From Endozoicomonas sp. G2_1 (GTDB lineage Bacteria; Pseudomonadota; Gammaproteobacteria; Enterobacterales; Alteromonadaceae), in the NCBI RefSeq assembly GCF_017744155.1, contig NZ_JAGHQT010000004.1:1-64000 (forward strand): a DNA stretch of 64,000 bases, given 5' to 3'. Under the pieces are notes generated by a model. It had not been told where the DNA came from. It did no database searches and saw only the letters and a list, made by a program, of their open reading frames with translations. A program made the translations under genes and the position numbers. This document shows positions 35,625 through 44,578 of the stretch, one piece after another. Position 1 is the stretch's first letter, and every line of letters begins with the position of its first letter.

Positions 35625-36602
35625 TTAATCAAATGTTAGGTTATTGGCGTCAACTTGATTGAGGATCTGGGCAAATAACGGCGTATTTTGGTTATTGGCC
35701 AAGTGATGGTTTTCGCCGTCGATTCGGTGACTGGCAACCGCGTCAAATACGGCCTGAACGTCTTCTGGTAAAACAAAGTCTCTATTGTCGATAAACGCCC
35801 ATGCTTTGGCTGCGCTCAGCAATGATTTTGCCGCTCGTGGAGAAAGTGGCAAACCGGCAAAATCTGCGCGGCGCGTCGCACTAGTCAAAGCTAAGATATA
35901 ATCGATAATCGCTGCTGAGCTATGAACCTCTTGCACCGCGTTTTGCATCTTGAGCAGTTCTTCTGAGCTCAAACAGTGACTCAAGCTTTGATAATCAATG
36001 CGCTGTTGCTGATGAGTTAACATTGCCCGTTCAGCAACCAGCGGTGGAAAGCCCATAGTAATACGCATTGTAAAGCGATCAAGCTGAGATTCTGGCAGTG
36101 GGTAAGTGCCCGCGTGGTAAACCGGATTTTGAGTGGCAATGACAAAAAACGGTGTTGGCAACGGGTAACTAGTGCCATCAACACTGACTTGACCTTCTTC
36201 CATCGCTTCTAACAGCGCGCTTTGAGTTTTTGGACTGGCGCGATTGATCTCATCAGCGAGTAAGATTTGATTGAAAATAGCCCCTTGATGAAAGCTAAAA
36301 CTGTTATCGTTTTGCTGATAAATATTGACGCCAATAACGTCGGCGGGCAGTAGGTCACTGGTGAACTGAATGCGCTGATAGCTAAGCCCCAAACTGTGTG
36401 CCAAGCTGTGGGCTAAGGTAGTTTTGCCCATGCCGGGTAAGTCTTCAATTAACAAATGGCCTTTGGCAAGAACACAAGCCAGTGCTAATTTTATTTTATC
36501 TTCTTTACCTAGAATGATTTGATTGAGTTGATGGATAACTTGATCGAGTTGCTGTGGCATTGGCGCTCTGGTAACAAACTGAGGTTGTAGTTCTTGTACC
36601 AC
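35625..36602 (-). CDS. MoxR-type AAA+ ATPase
   Basis: 325 aa. It has Walker A (IEDLPGMGKTTLAHSLA), Walker B (LLADEINRASPKTQSALLEAM), sensor 1 (FFVIATQNPVYHAGTYPLPE) and the lid domain with GLPLSPRAAKSLL. MoxR ATPases act as chaperones for metal insertion or complex assembly and are normally partnered with DUF58/VWA proteins, as here. The frame starts near a TTG/GTG-rich region at 36602; a start at the first ATG (MPQQLDQVIHQLNQ) is equally possible. Confidence 0.9.
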   Translation of the reverse strand: MVQELQPQFVTRAPMPQQLDQVIHQLNQIILGKEDKIKLALACVLAKGHLLIEDLPGMGKTTLAHSLAHSLGLSYQRIQFTSDLLPADVIGVNIYQQNDNSFSFHQGAIFNQILLADEINRASPKTQSALLEAMEEGQVSVDGTSYPLPTPFFVIATQNPVYHAGTYPLPESQLDRFTMRITMGFPPLVAERAMLTHQQQRIDYQSLSHCLSSEELLKMQNAVQEVHSSAAIIDYILALTSATRRADFAGLPLSPRAAKSLLSAAKAWAFIDNRDFVLPEDVQAVFDAVASHRIDGENHHLANNQNTPLFAQILNQVDANNLTFD

Positions 36603-36735
36603 AATTTATCCGAGGCAACCAGCGTCTTATCATTTCTCTTGCGTGAGTAAGCTGATTGGTGTTGAACTGTCGTCAGCCAATACCCGTAAAACGTCTAACA
36701 CAACAACGGTTATTCAAGGCTTGCTATCTAAGCTT

Positions 36736-37272
36736 ATGAAAAATTTATTGAATATTCTTATGTTTCAAGGTGCGTGGTTTGCACTTGTCTTAGCAGGAAA
36801 CCATGCGGCTCTTTGGTTGTTGCCGATATTAGCGATTCATTTGCTTTTACAACAAAGACCATTAGCTGAACTTAGTTTAATCGCAGTTGCCAGTGTGATT
36901 GGTATTTTTGCAGATACCCTGATTTTCAATTTAGGTGGTTACCAGTTTACCTCAAACGTGCAAATCGAATTTCTAGGTATTGCGATTATCCCTTGGTGGC
37001 TAATGTGCTTGTGGTTATTTTTTTGCGCGACGTTGCGTCATAGTCTCGCTTTTTTGCAACAAAAAAAACTACTCGCCTCAATACTGGCGGCAACTTCAGG
37101 GCCGCTCAGTTACTTTGCCGGCATGAAGCTCGGTGCGGTTAGCTTTGGCTGGTCACTACCAACAGTTATTGCGATATTAGCTTTGTTGTGGGCAATTTTA
37201 CTGCCGTTATTTTTCTGGTTGAGCCGTTATCTTGACGACAAGCTCGCCGCGCCAACTGTAAGAACTTGGTAA
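36736..37272 (+). CDS. DUF2878 inner-membrane protein
   Basis: 178 aa with five to six membrane helices, starting MKNLLNILMFQGAWFALVLA. It contains IFADTLIFNLGGYQF and PWWLMCLWLFFCATLRHSL, the DUF2878 pattern. The function is unknown; the family is often next to chalcone-isomerase-like, DUF3833, cyclopropane-fatty-acid-synthase-like and DUF1365 genes. A longer in-frame GTG start at 36643 would add 31 residues without homologous character, so I use 36736, though neither start has a strong ribosome-binding site. Confidence 0.78.
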   Translation: MKNLLNILMFQGAWFALVLAGNHAALWLLPILAIHLLLQQRPLAELSLIAVASVIGIFADTLIFNLGGYQFTSNVQIEFLGIAIIPWWLMCLWLFFCATLRHSLAFLQQKKLLASILAATSGPLSYFAGMKLGAVSFGWSLPTVIAILALLWAILLPLFFWLSRYLDDKLAAPTVRTW

Positions 37273-37329
37273 TCCGAACCTGACCTTGGCTCGTAATGAT
37301 ACTTATTAATAGCTTAAGCACAGCGACTA

Positions 37330-38001
37330 ATGAATTCGACCAATAAAACCTTAGCTGATGACGTGTCAATGTCGATAGTGTCCGCATTAGTGTTAATTAT
37401 GCTGATAGTTCCGACTCCAACGAGTTACGCAGATAATCAAGGAAGCGCTATGACAGATAAGCCTAATATTTTGATGTCAACCGATGCGGTTGACCAATCG
37501 TCGGCAGGGAAGGTATTGGAAACTTTGACGTGGCAGGAAGTTGGTCGTGTTCGCTTTTCGGTATTATTTTGGAAAGTCTATGACAGCCGTTTGTTAACAC
37601 TGACCGGAGACTATGATGAAGATAGCTATCCCAAACAGCTTGAAATCACCTATTTACGCGATATTGATAAACAAGACTTAGTCGACAATACCGAAAAGCA
37701 GTGGCAACACTTAAATTACTCAGCTGAGCAGTACCAAGAGTATTTACCTTGGCTCGCTGAGGTATGGCCCGATATTAAAAAAGGGCAGCAGCTCAGCATT
37801 GTCGTTGATCAAGACACTAGTCAGTTCTATTTTAACGGTCAAGCAATTGGATCAGCGCGCAGCAGAGTCTTTGGCGATATGTTCCTGGCGATTTGGTTAT
37901 CGCCTAACACCAGTGAGCCGAAGCTTAGAGCGGAACTTATCGGCCAACCTACAAAGTCAGCAAGTAAGGCGCGTTCAACAAATAAAGGAGCAAGTGAATG
38001 A
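37330..38001 (+). CDS. Exported chalcone isomerase-like protein
   Basis: 223 aa. A signal-like hydrophobic stretch (MSIVSALVLIMLIVPTPTSYA) precedes a chalcone-isomerase-like domain of the bacterial type: VGRVRFSVLFWKVYDSRLLT, LEITYLRDIDKQDLVD and a C-terminal FGDMFLAIWLSPNTSEPKLR. Bacterial members lack flavonoid substrates and some bind haem or fatty acids. The stop overlaps the next start by four bases (ATGA), so it is coupled to the DUF3833 lipoprotein. Confidence 0.8.
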   Translation: MNSTNKTLADDVSMSIVSALVLIMLIVPTPTSYADNQGSAMTDKPNILMSTDAVDQSSAGKVLETLTWQEVGRVRFSVLFWKVYDSRLLTLTGDYDEDSYPKQLEITYLRDIDKQDLVDNTEKQWQHLNYSAEQYQEYLPWLAEVWPDIKKGQQLSIVVDQDTSQFYFNGQAIGSARSRVFGDMFLAIWLSPNTSEPKLRAELIGQPTKSASKARSTNKGASE

Positions 38002-38564
38002 AACTTCGTCATATAACTGACATATTCACGGTAATTACGTTTGTTTTTTTGCTCGCTAGCTGCACAACTCATATCGAGGAGTATCAAGAAACTACTCCCA
38101 ACTTCGATATCGCTGAATATTTTAACGGCGAGCTGGTCGCTTGGGGTATAGTACAAGATTACAATCGCAAATTAACCCGGCGCTTTTGCGTTGAGCTCAA
38201 TGGCCAGTGGCAAGGCAATCGTGGCGATTTATATGAACAATTTTATTTTGCCGATGGTGAGCGTTCAAGTCGTCACTGGCGTTTAGAAAAGCTGCCTTCT
38301 GGTATCGTGACGGGGACCGCCGACGATGTTGATGGCGTTGCCAGTGGTCAATCGCAAGGTATGGCATTTCAGTGGCAGTATTACCTCAATGTCGCTGTTG
38401 GTGATACTAGCTACGAATTTTTTCTTGACGATTGGATGTACCAACTCGATCAATATCGACTGTTTAATCGCTCCTACATGAAAAAATTTGGTGTGACTTT
38501 AGCCGAAATTAGTATCTTTTTTGATAAAGAAGCCACAAATAAAACTTGTTCTACCTTCAAATAA
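37998..38564 (+). CDS. DUF3833 lipoprotein
   Basis: 188 aa. A lipobox (FLLASC, Cys at about residue 22) follows a hydrophobic signal. The body shows the DUF3833 pattern: FDIAEYFNGELVAWGIVQDY, RRFCVELNGQW and EQFYFADGERSSRHWRLEKL. It is predicted outer- or inner-membrane anchored at the periplasmic side. It is the last gene of the DUF2878 set. The function is unknown; the co-occurrence suggests membrane-lipid modification. Confidence 0.82.
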   Translation: MKLRHITDIFTVITFVFLLASCTTHIEEYQETTPNFDIAEYFNGELVAWGIVQDYNRKLTRRFCVELNGQWQGNRGDLYEQFYFADGERSSRHWRLEKLPSGIVTGTADDVDGVASGQSQGMAFQWQYYLNVAVGDTSYEFFLDDWMYQLDQYRLFNRSYMKKFGVTLAEISIFFDKEATNKTCSTFK

Positions 38565-38663
38565 TCGTTTATATTGTGTTTTGTCCAAACGGTTAAGCTT
38601 TTGAAAGTAAATAAATTGATTTATTTACTGCTCTCACCTAGTCGCTAGCCCAGTCCCAATGGG

Positions 38664-38692
38664 CTGTAATCTGTTTGTCATATTTCTGAAAT
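38664..38692 (+). promoter_or_regulatory. Candidate PhoB box array upstream of the beta-helix lipoprotein
   Basis: Three 7-bp elements lie exactly 11 bp apart: CTGTAAT (38664), TTGTCAT (38675) and CTGAAAT (38686), against the PhoB half-site CTGTCAT. Matches are 6/7, 6/7 and 5/7. The 11-bp phase is the hallmark of Pho boxes, which replace a -35 hexamer. A TATTTG at 38703 sits 10 bp further on as a -10. It is about 100 bp before the start codon. Confidence 0.6.
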
Positions 38693-38793
38693 CAAAACTA
38701 CATATTTGTAAAACATTTCTGTCATTTTTGCTTCGTAGCATATCCGCGTTTTCAAATTTACAACTTTAAATACTCAAAGCTGCGGAGCAGACA

Positions 38794-41613
38794 ATGCAAA
38801 TCAAAACCTTTTTTAAAGTAAGCGCAATTGCTGGTGCATTAGCACTTGCTGGTTGTGGCGGTGGTGATATCAACTTATCGTCAAATGTTGATAACTCAAC
38901 TTCAACGACAAACAACAATAACTCTGGCGGTAACAGCGGTGGCAATACAGGTGGTAACAACGGTGGTCAAAATGTTACTTTGCCGGGTATTCCAAATACG
39001 GCACTAACCACACAAATTAGCACTGCTTTAGGTTTTGACGTTCAAGTTCAAACATTACGCGATAGCATCTCTGGCGATGTAACGCTTCCAGCTAGAACAG
39101 GTAACCGTCCAGTATTCTACGCCATTCAGGGTGAATTGTCCGTTGGTACTCCAGGTAGTGCAGCTCGCACCAGTCGTGGTAACACTGATGTTGCTAAATT
39201 GACTATTGAGCCTGGTGCCGTACTTTTTGGTCAATCAGGTCGCGATTACATGGTTGTACACCGCAATGCGACTATTGAAGCCAATGGTACAGCGGCTAAC
39301 CCAATTATTATGACCTCTTTACAAGATGTGACTGGCGCGGCTACTGCTCCGGGCCAATGGGGTGGTTTAGTTGTTTTAGGTAACGCGCCGTCTAACCGCT
39401 GTCCAAGCGACGGTAGTGACTGTGCACTACAAGTGGAAGGTGTAAGTGAAGGTGGTGTCTTTGGCGGTACAATTGCTGATGATAACTCAGGTACTTTACG
39501 CTATGTTGTTGTTAAGTACGCAGGTTTTGAAATTGCACCTGATAATGAGTTAAACGGTATCACATTCGGTGGTGTTGGTTCAGGTACAACAGTTGATTTC
39601 ATCCAAGTGCACGCTAACGCAGATGATGGTGTTGAATTCTTTGGTGGCTCTGTCAACGTTAAGCACTTAGTATTAACCGGTAACCAAGACGACAGCGTTG
39701 ACTGGGATAATGGCTTCACTGGTAAAATGCAGCACGTTTTCATCCAACACGCAACTGATTCATCAGAAGCGAATCGTGCGATTGAAGCGGATAACGACGG
39801 TTCTACACCAAACGCAGAGCCGCGCTCAAATCCAACGATTTCAAATATGACTATCATTGGTAACAACTTTGATACTGCTGATACCGACTCAGAAGGTATT
39901 TATCTGCGCGAAGGTACTGCTGGTAAGTTTTACAACACTGTTATTACTGGTCCTGCGGAAATGGGCGAGTGTTTAGAGTTTGAAGCCGGTGCAACCGTAA
40001 CCAATGCAACCAGTGGTAACATTGTTTTCCAAAATAGTGTTATGGCTTGTACCAATAATGAAAATTTTAAAAACGCTGGTGATTTTGATTTAGGTAACTG
40101 GTTCAGAACTGCTTCAACCAATGGCGCTAACCAAGTGTTAACCTCTATTTTGATTGATCAAAACGGCGTGCCTAACAGCAATTCTCCACTTATCGCAGCT
40201 AACGCTGGCCAAAACCCTGCTTCTGTTGATTCATTCTTTGACACTGCTGCTTACGTAGGTGCGTTTGATGGTACAACGGACTGGCGCCGTGGTTGGGCTT
40301 TTGGCTTTGGTGGTGGTGTTGTAACACAACAACCAACTGCACAAGGCTGTCCAACAGGTACAACTGCAATTACTCCTGCGGACGGTAATACTACGACTTG
40401 TCAAATCTCTGGTCGTATCACCAGCAATATGACATTAACCGCTAACAACTTGTACGCACTAGATGGCGCAGTATTCGTTGGTGGTGACAAAACTGATTCA
40501 GCAACACTTACGATTGAAGCTGGTACTAAAATCTTTGGCCGTTCAGGTAATGACTACTTAGTTATCAGTCGTGATTCACAAATCCAAGCCAATGGTACAG
40601 CTGCTAACCCAATTACTTTCACTTCATCACAAGACATTTCTGGTGCTACTACTGGCGCTGGCCAATGGGGTGGTTTAGTTCTTTTAGGTAACGCTCAGTC
40701 TAACCGTTGTCCTGATGATGGCAGTGCATGTGCGCTTCAAGTTGAAGGTGTTCAAGAAGGTGCTGTTTTCGGTGGTACTGACGATGCAGACAGCTCAGGT
40801 ACACTTCGTTATGTCGTGGTTAAGCACGCTGGTTTTGAAATTGCACCAGACAACGAATTAAACGGTATTACTTTCGGTGGTGTTGGTTCAGGTACAACTG
40901 TTGAGTTCATCCAAGTTCACGAAAATGCCGATGATGGTATCGAGTTCTTCGGTGGTACGGTTAACGCTAAATATGTTGTTTTAACCTCTAACCAAGATGA
41001 CAGTGTTGATTGGGACAACGGTTTCCGCGGTAACTTGCAATACGTTTTAGTTAAGCACAACCCTGACAATAGCCAAGCTAACCGTGCTATTGAAGCGGAT
41101 AACGACGGTTCTAACCCAACTGATACACCGCAATCTAACCCAACTATCGCTAATATGACGATTATTGGTAACGCATTCGATACAGCTGATACTGACTCTG
41201 AAGGTGTTTACTTGCGTGAAGGCACTAAAGCACAACTTTATAACTTTGTTGTAACTGGTCCAGCTGCTATGGGTGAATGTTTAGAGCTTGAAGCCGGCGC
41301 AACTGTTGACCAAGCGCTTGCTGGCGATACCGTTATCACTAACTCAGTATTTGCTTGTAGCGAGAACTTCAAAGATACAGCTAATTCAAGTAATGCAGCC
41401 TTTGACTTAAGTGATTGGGTGTTAAATGCTTCAGGAAATGCAGCTAATAGCGAAGCGGCTAACCAAGGTGCAGTGTTAAACGGTATCTTTACTATCGATA
41501 CAACAACACCTCGCGACCTTTCAGGTAACAGCTTCTTTGAAAATGCAAACCACATTGGTGCTGTTTCTTCAAGCAACAACTGGACTACGGGATGGACGGT
41601 TGGTTTAGAGTAA
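38794..41613 (+). CDS. Duplicated beta-helix-like lipoprotein, TonB-system associated
   Basis: 939 aa. The lipobox LALAGC (Cys21) is followed by GGG and a low-complexity Asn/Ser/Gly linker (about 27-60). Two homologous halves follow, offset by about 436 residues. Each has QWGGLV(V/L)LGNA, RCP-DGS-CALQVEGV, SGTLRYVVVK(Y/H)AGFEIAPD, NELNGITFGGVGSGTTV, DDSVDWDNGF, EADNDGS and GEGVYLREGT-like segments. The regular short strands and Gly/Asn turns suggest a parallel beta-helix, with conserved Cys pairs per half. The Asp/Asn-rich loops could bind Ca2+ or ligand. Its place before a TonB-dependent receptor suggests a surface or periplasmic ligand-capture partner. The exact function is unknown. Confidence 0.8.
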   Translation: MQIKTFFKVSAIAGALALAGCGGGDINLSSNVDNSTSTTNNNNSGGNSGGNTGGNNGGQNVTLPGIPNTALTTQISTALGFDVQVQTLRDSISGDVTLPARTGNRPVFYAIQGELSVGTPGSAARTSRGNTDVAKLTIEPGAVLFGQSGRDYMVVHRNATIEANGTAANPIIMTSLQDVTGAATAPGQWGGLVVLGNAPSNRCPSDGSDCALQVEGVSEGGVFGGTIADDNSGTLRYVVVKYAGFEIAPDNELNGITFGGVGSGTTVDFIQVHANADDGVEFFGGSVNVKHLVLTGNQDDSVDWDNGFTGKMQHVFIQHATDSSEANRAIEADNDGSTPNAEPRSNPTISNMTIIGNNFDTADTDSEGIYLREGTAGKFYNTVITGPAEMGECLEFEAGATVTNATSGNIVFQNSVMACTNNENFKNAGDFDLGNWFRTASTNGANQVLTSILIDQNGVPNSNSPLIAANAGQNPASVDSFFDTAAYVGAFDGTTDWRRGWAFGFGGGVVTQQPTAQGCPTGTTAITPADGNTTTCQISGRITSNMTLTANNLYALDGAVFVGGDKTDSATLTIEAGTKIFGRSGNDYLVISRDSQIQANGTAANPITFTSSQDISGATTGAGQWGGLVLLGNAQSNRCPDDGSACALQVEGVQEGAVFGGTDDADSSGTLRYVVVKHAGFEIAPDNELNGITFGGVGSGTTVEFIQVHENADDGIEFFGGTVNAKYVVLTSNQDDSVDWDNGFRGNLQYVLVKHNPDNSQANRAIEADNDGSNPTDTPQSNPTIANMTIIGNAFDTADTDSEGVYLREGTKAQLYNFVVTGPAAMGECLELEAGATVDQALAGDTVITNSVFACSENFKDTANSSNAAFDLSDWVLNASGNAANSEAANQGAVLNGIFTIDTTTPRDLSGNSFFENANHIGAVSSSNNWTTGWTVGLE

Positions 41614-41654
41614 TTCTAACGAGTTACTGTTAACACAACAGCCCGTGTTAATTA

Positions 41655-41687
41655 AATAAAGCCACCAGCTTAGGCGGTGGCTTTATT
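41655..41687 (+). terminator. Terminator after the lipoprotein gene
   Basis: AATAAAGCCACC pairs with GGTGGCTTTATT across 9 nt. The T-run is short, so partial read-through into the receptor gene 79 bp further on is likely. Confidence 0.65.
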
Positions 41688-41727
41688 GCTTACCAAAACA
41701 ATGAATAACACGGCCTTTACCAACTTT

Positions 41728-41748
41728 AATCTAATGTTAGATTAGCCA
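41728..41748. promoter_or_regulatory. Palindrome upstream of the TonB-dependent receptor
   Basis: TTAATCTAA-TG-TTAGATTAG has 8-9-bp arms and lies 17 bp before the receptor start codon. It could be an operator or a hairpin that controls translation. It does not resemble a Pho, Fur or Zur site. Confidence 0.4.
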
Positions 41749-41765
41749 TTCTTAAGAGGTTAAAC

Positions 41766-44444
41766 ATGAAAAACTCATTTCGCAGCTTTAGCTTATCTAG
41801 CTTAACAGTTGCCGTACTAACTAGCATGACGATGTCGTCAGCTGGCGTTCAAGCACAAGAGAGCGACGCTACTGAGGATGCGATTGAAGAGCTAGTAGTA
41901 AAAGCGAGTCGCTTAAAAGGTACTGCTAGTGCGGTATTAGATGAGCGTAAAAACCAAGCGTTTGTCGCTGATATTTTGGGTGCAGAGCAGATTTCTCGCA
42001 CCGGTGATAGTGATGCTGCCGCAGCACTTCGTCGCCTTCCAGGTTTGACGCTGGTCGACGGCAAGTTTATTTATATTCGCGGTTTAGGTGAACGTTACTC
42101 AAGCACCACCCTTAACGGTGCTGCGGTGCCGAGCCCGGATCCAACGCGCTCTGTTATTCCACTGGATTTATTCCCGTCAATTATTATTGAATCACTGTCG
42201 GTACAAAAATCATATTCTGCTTCTAAGTCTGCCCACTTTGGCGGTGGTTCGGTAGATATTCGTACCAAATCAATTCCAAGTGATTTTGTTTTTAATATTG
42301 CTGGCAATATTGGTGGTAACACCGATAACTTTGGCGAAGGTTTTACCTATAACGGTGGTGGCAATGATTGGTATGGTCGCGATGACGGTACTCGTGCAGC
42401 GCCTGAATCATTGCAGACACTGTGGCGCAACTTTGACCCATTAAACGATTTATCGCAGGCCGATAACCGTTTGATTGCTGCAGAACTTTATAATGATTAC
42501 GATCCAACGCCAGAAACGTTAGATCCAGATGTTGGTCTCGATTTAGCATTAGGTGACCGTTTTGAAGGTGACACCATCACTTTTGGTTACTTGGCGTCTT
42601 TGTCTTATGACAACGAATGGCTATATACCGACGGTTTTGAAGGGCAAGATTTTACCCGCCAAAACGACGGTACTTTTACCTTGTTACGTGGCTTCGACGA
42701 CCTTAAAGAAACTACGCATAATGTTAGATTCTCTGCCATGCTCAACTTTGGTTTAGAGATTACCAATAATCACAAGTTTGAATTTATTAACCTTGCGCTA
42801 AACGACACCGAAGATCGCATTGAAGACAAATTGGGTAACACCAACAACGTCTTGTTAAGTGAAGGTTTAAGAGTTCGTGATATCGAAGTGACTTACGAAG
42901 AGCGTACCTTGTTGTCTAATCAAATTAGAGGTACACATACTTTTCCTGAGTTAAACTTCTTAGGTATTGATTGGAAATACTCAAGTGGTCGTTCAATTCG
43001 TAAAGCGCCAGGTAACTTTGAAAGTCGCTTTATTTTAGCCGATACCAATAACGACGGTATTTTCGACATCAATAACGAAAGTTCACTGCGCCGTGCGACA
43101 ACTGCCGCTCGTTACAGTTTCCAAGAGTTGCACGATAAAGTAGAGAACTACGGTTTTAACATTTCATTGCCGATTACCTTAGAAACCACTGAAATTGAGT
43201 TGAAAGCAGGTGCCGATTTTACTGAAAAATCTCGTAACGGTTTTGGTCGTCGTATCGATTTAGACACCTTGGCTTTTGATGGTCTTGATCTGTCAGGTAA
43301 TCGCATTACCAGTATTTTAACGCAAGAAAATTTGTTAAATGCTCCTTTGTCTAGTTCGGGTCGTAACCTTATTCGCGATACTTCAATTGACGGTGATGAT
43401 TACCTTGCTGGTCAGTTAACCGATGCTGTTTATGTTGAAGGTGATTTTTTCTTTGATAACACTTGGCGAGTTACTGCAGGTGTCCGCTGGGAAGATTTCC
43501 GCCAAGTCACCGTTGGTTTAAAACCATCAACTGGTGAGTTCGACTTACCGCGTTCACCAACTGAACAAGATTTAGCCGAGTTAGCCCTACAAGATGATGA
43601 TTTTTATCCATCGCTTGCGGTCACTTATTTCTTAACGCCAGACGTACAGTTTAGAGGCTCCTATGCCGAGACGGTTGTTCGTCCAGATTTTCGTGAAGTG
43701 GCTAGTGCGACTTACTTAGATCCGTTAACTGGTGACCCAATTGGCGGTACGCCATCAACGCAGATATCTCAAATTAAACACTATGATTTCCGCTGGGAGT
43801 GGTATTTAGATACTGGCGAAAACGTTTCAGTCGGTTTGTTCTATAAAGACATCACTAACCCGATTGAATCAGTGCAATCACCTGCGCAGGATGGTCCACC
43901 ACTTATTCGTATTGCCAATGCCGATACTGGTGAACTTTACGGTGTTGAAGTGGACTTCTTAAAAGACTTTACGTTCTTGAAAGATTACGGCTTTGGCGAA
44001 TATGCTGATGCTTTTTTCTTATCAGGTAACGTCACGTTAAGTGACTCAGAAGTGAAAATTAACACGCAGCGTGTTGTTGAGCAAACCGGGGTTTCTACGG
44101 CTATTACCAACACTGAGCGTCGTTTAACTGGTCACTCTCGTTATGTGGTTAACTTAAACTTAGGCTTTGATGCGCCTAATGGTAAACACGCGGCAACACT
44201 TGCCTATAACGTGTTTGGTCCGCGTATTATTTTACCGGGTATCGATACGTTTGCTGATAGTGAAGAGCAACCATTCCACTCACTTGACTTGGTTTATACT
44301 TATTTTCCAACGTTTTCAACCAGCGTGAAGTTTAAGGTCCAAAATATTTTAGACCAAGAACGAGAGTTGAGCTTCGATGATACCATTCGACGCAGCGAAA
44401 CTCGTGGTATTGGTTTTGATTTAGCGTTTAAATGGGAATTCTAA
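41766..44444 (+). CDS. TonB-dependent outer-membrane receptor
   Basis: 892 aa. A signal peptide ends near residue 30 (SAGVQAQES). A TonB-box-like EELVVKASR follows, then the plug domain (GDSDAAAALRRLPGLTLVDG, IYIRGLGERYSSTTLNG, PSPDPTRSVIPLDLFP, GGGSVDIRTKSIP) and a 22-strand barrel ending in aromatic F (LAFKWEF). It imports a ligand across the outer membrane using TonB energy. The substrate is unknown; the neighbouring Pho-box-controlled TonB system suggests a phosphorus source. AAGAGG lies 6 bp before the start ATG. Confidence 0.9.
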   Translation: MKNSFRSFSLSSLTVAVLTSMTMSSAGVQAQESDATEDAIEELVVKASRLKGTASAVLDERKNQAFVADILGAEQISRTGDSDAAAALRRLPGLTLVDGKFIYIRGLGERYSSTTLNGAAVPSPDPTRSVIPLDLFPSIIIESLSVQKSYSASKSAHFGGGSVDIRTKSIPSDFVFNIAGNIGGNTDNFGEGFTYNGGGNDWYGRDDGTRAAPESLQTLWRNFDPLNDLSQADNRLIAAELYNDYDPTPETLDPDVGLDLALGDRFEGDTITFGYLASLSYDNEWLYTDGFEGQDFTRQNDGTFTLLRGFDDLKETTHNVRFSAMLNFGLEITNNHKFEFINLALNDTEDRIEDKLGNTNNVLLSEGLRVRDIEVTYEERTLLSNQIRGTHTFPELNFLGIDWKYSSGRSIRKAPGNFESRFILADTNNDGIFDINNESSLRRATTAARYSFQELHDKVENYGFNISLPITLETTEIELKAGADFTEKSRNGFGRRIDLDTLAFDGLDLSGNRITSILTQENLLNAPLSSSGRNLIRDTSIDGDDYLAGQLTDAVYVEGDFFFDNTWRVTAGVRWEDFRQVTVGLKPSTGEFDLPRSPTEQDLAELALQDDDFYPSLAVTYFLTPDVQFRGSYAETVVRPDFREVASATYLDPLTGDPIGGTPSTQISQIKHYDFRWEWYLDTGENVSVGLFYKDITNPIESVQSPAQDGPPLIRIANADTGELYGVEVDFLKDFTFLKDYGFGEYADAFFLSGNVTLSDSEVKINTQRVVEQTGVSTAITNTERRLTGHSRYVVNLNLGFDAPNGKHAATLAYNVFGPRIILPGIDTFADSEEQPFHSLDLVYTYFPTFSTSVKFKVQNILDQERELSFDDTIRRSETRGIGFDLAFKWEF

Positions 44445-44463
44445 CCATTTAGTCATTGTTCTT

Positions 44464-44497
44464 AAAAAGGCCAGCTAAATTAGCTGGCCTTTTTTAT
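44464..44497 (+). terminator. Terminator after the TonB-dependent receptor
   Basis: AAAAAGGCCAGCTA-AAT-TAGCTGGCCTTTTTT, a long perfect stem with T-run, so the downstream energiser operon is transcribed separately. Confidence 0.88.
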
Positions 44498-44578
44498 TAT
44501 TTATGCAAAATTTATCGTAGTTAGAGCAATGCTATAGAGATGTTTATCTCTTTGAAATGCTGACCATTTGGTTATGTA

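Noticed and set aside
39310-41300. Repeats in the lipoprotein gene as a mobile or assembly artefact
   Set aside because: The two halves are diverged at many synonymous and some non-synonymous positions and keep one reading frame, so this is a genuine domain duplication.
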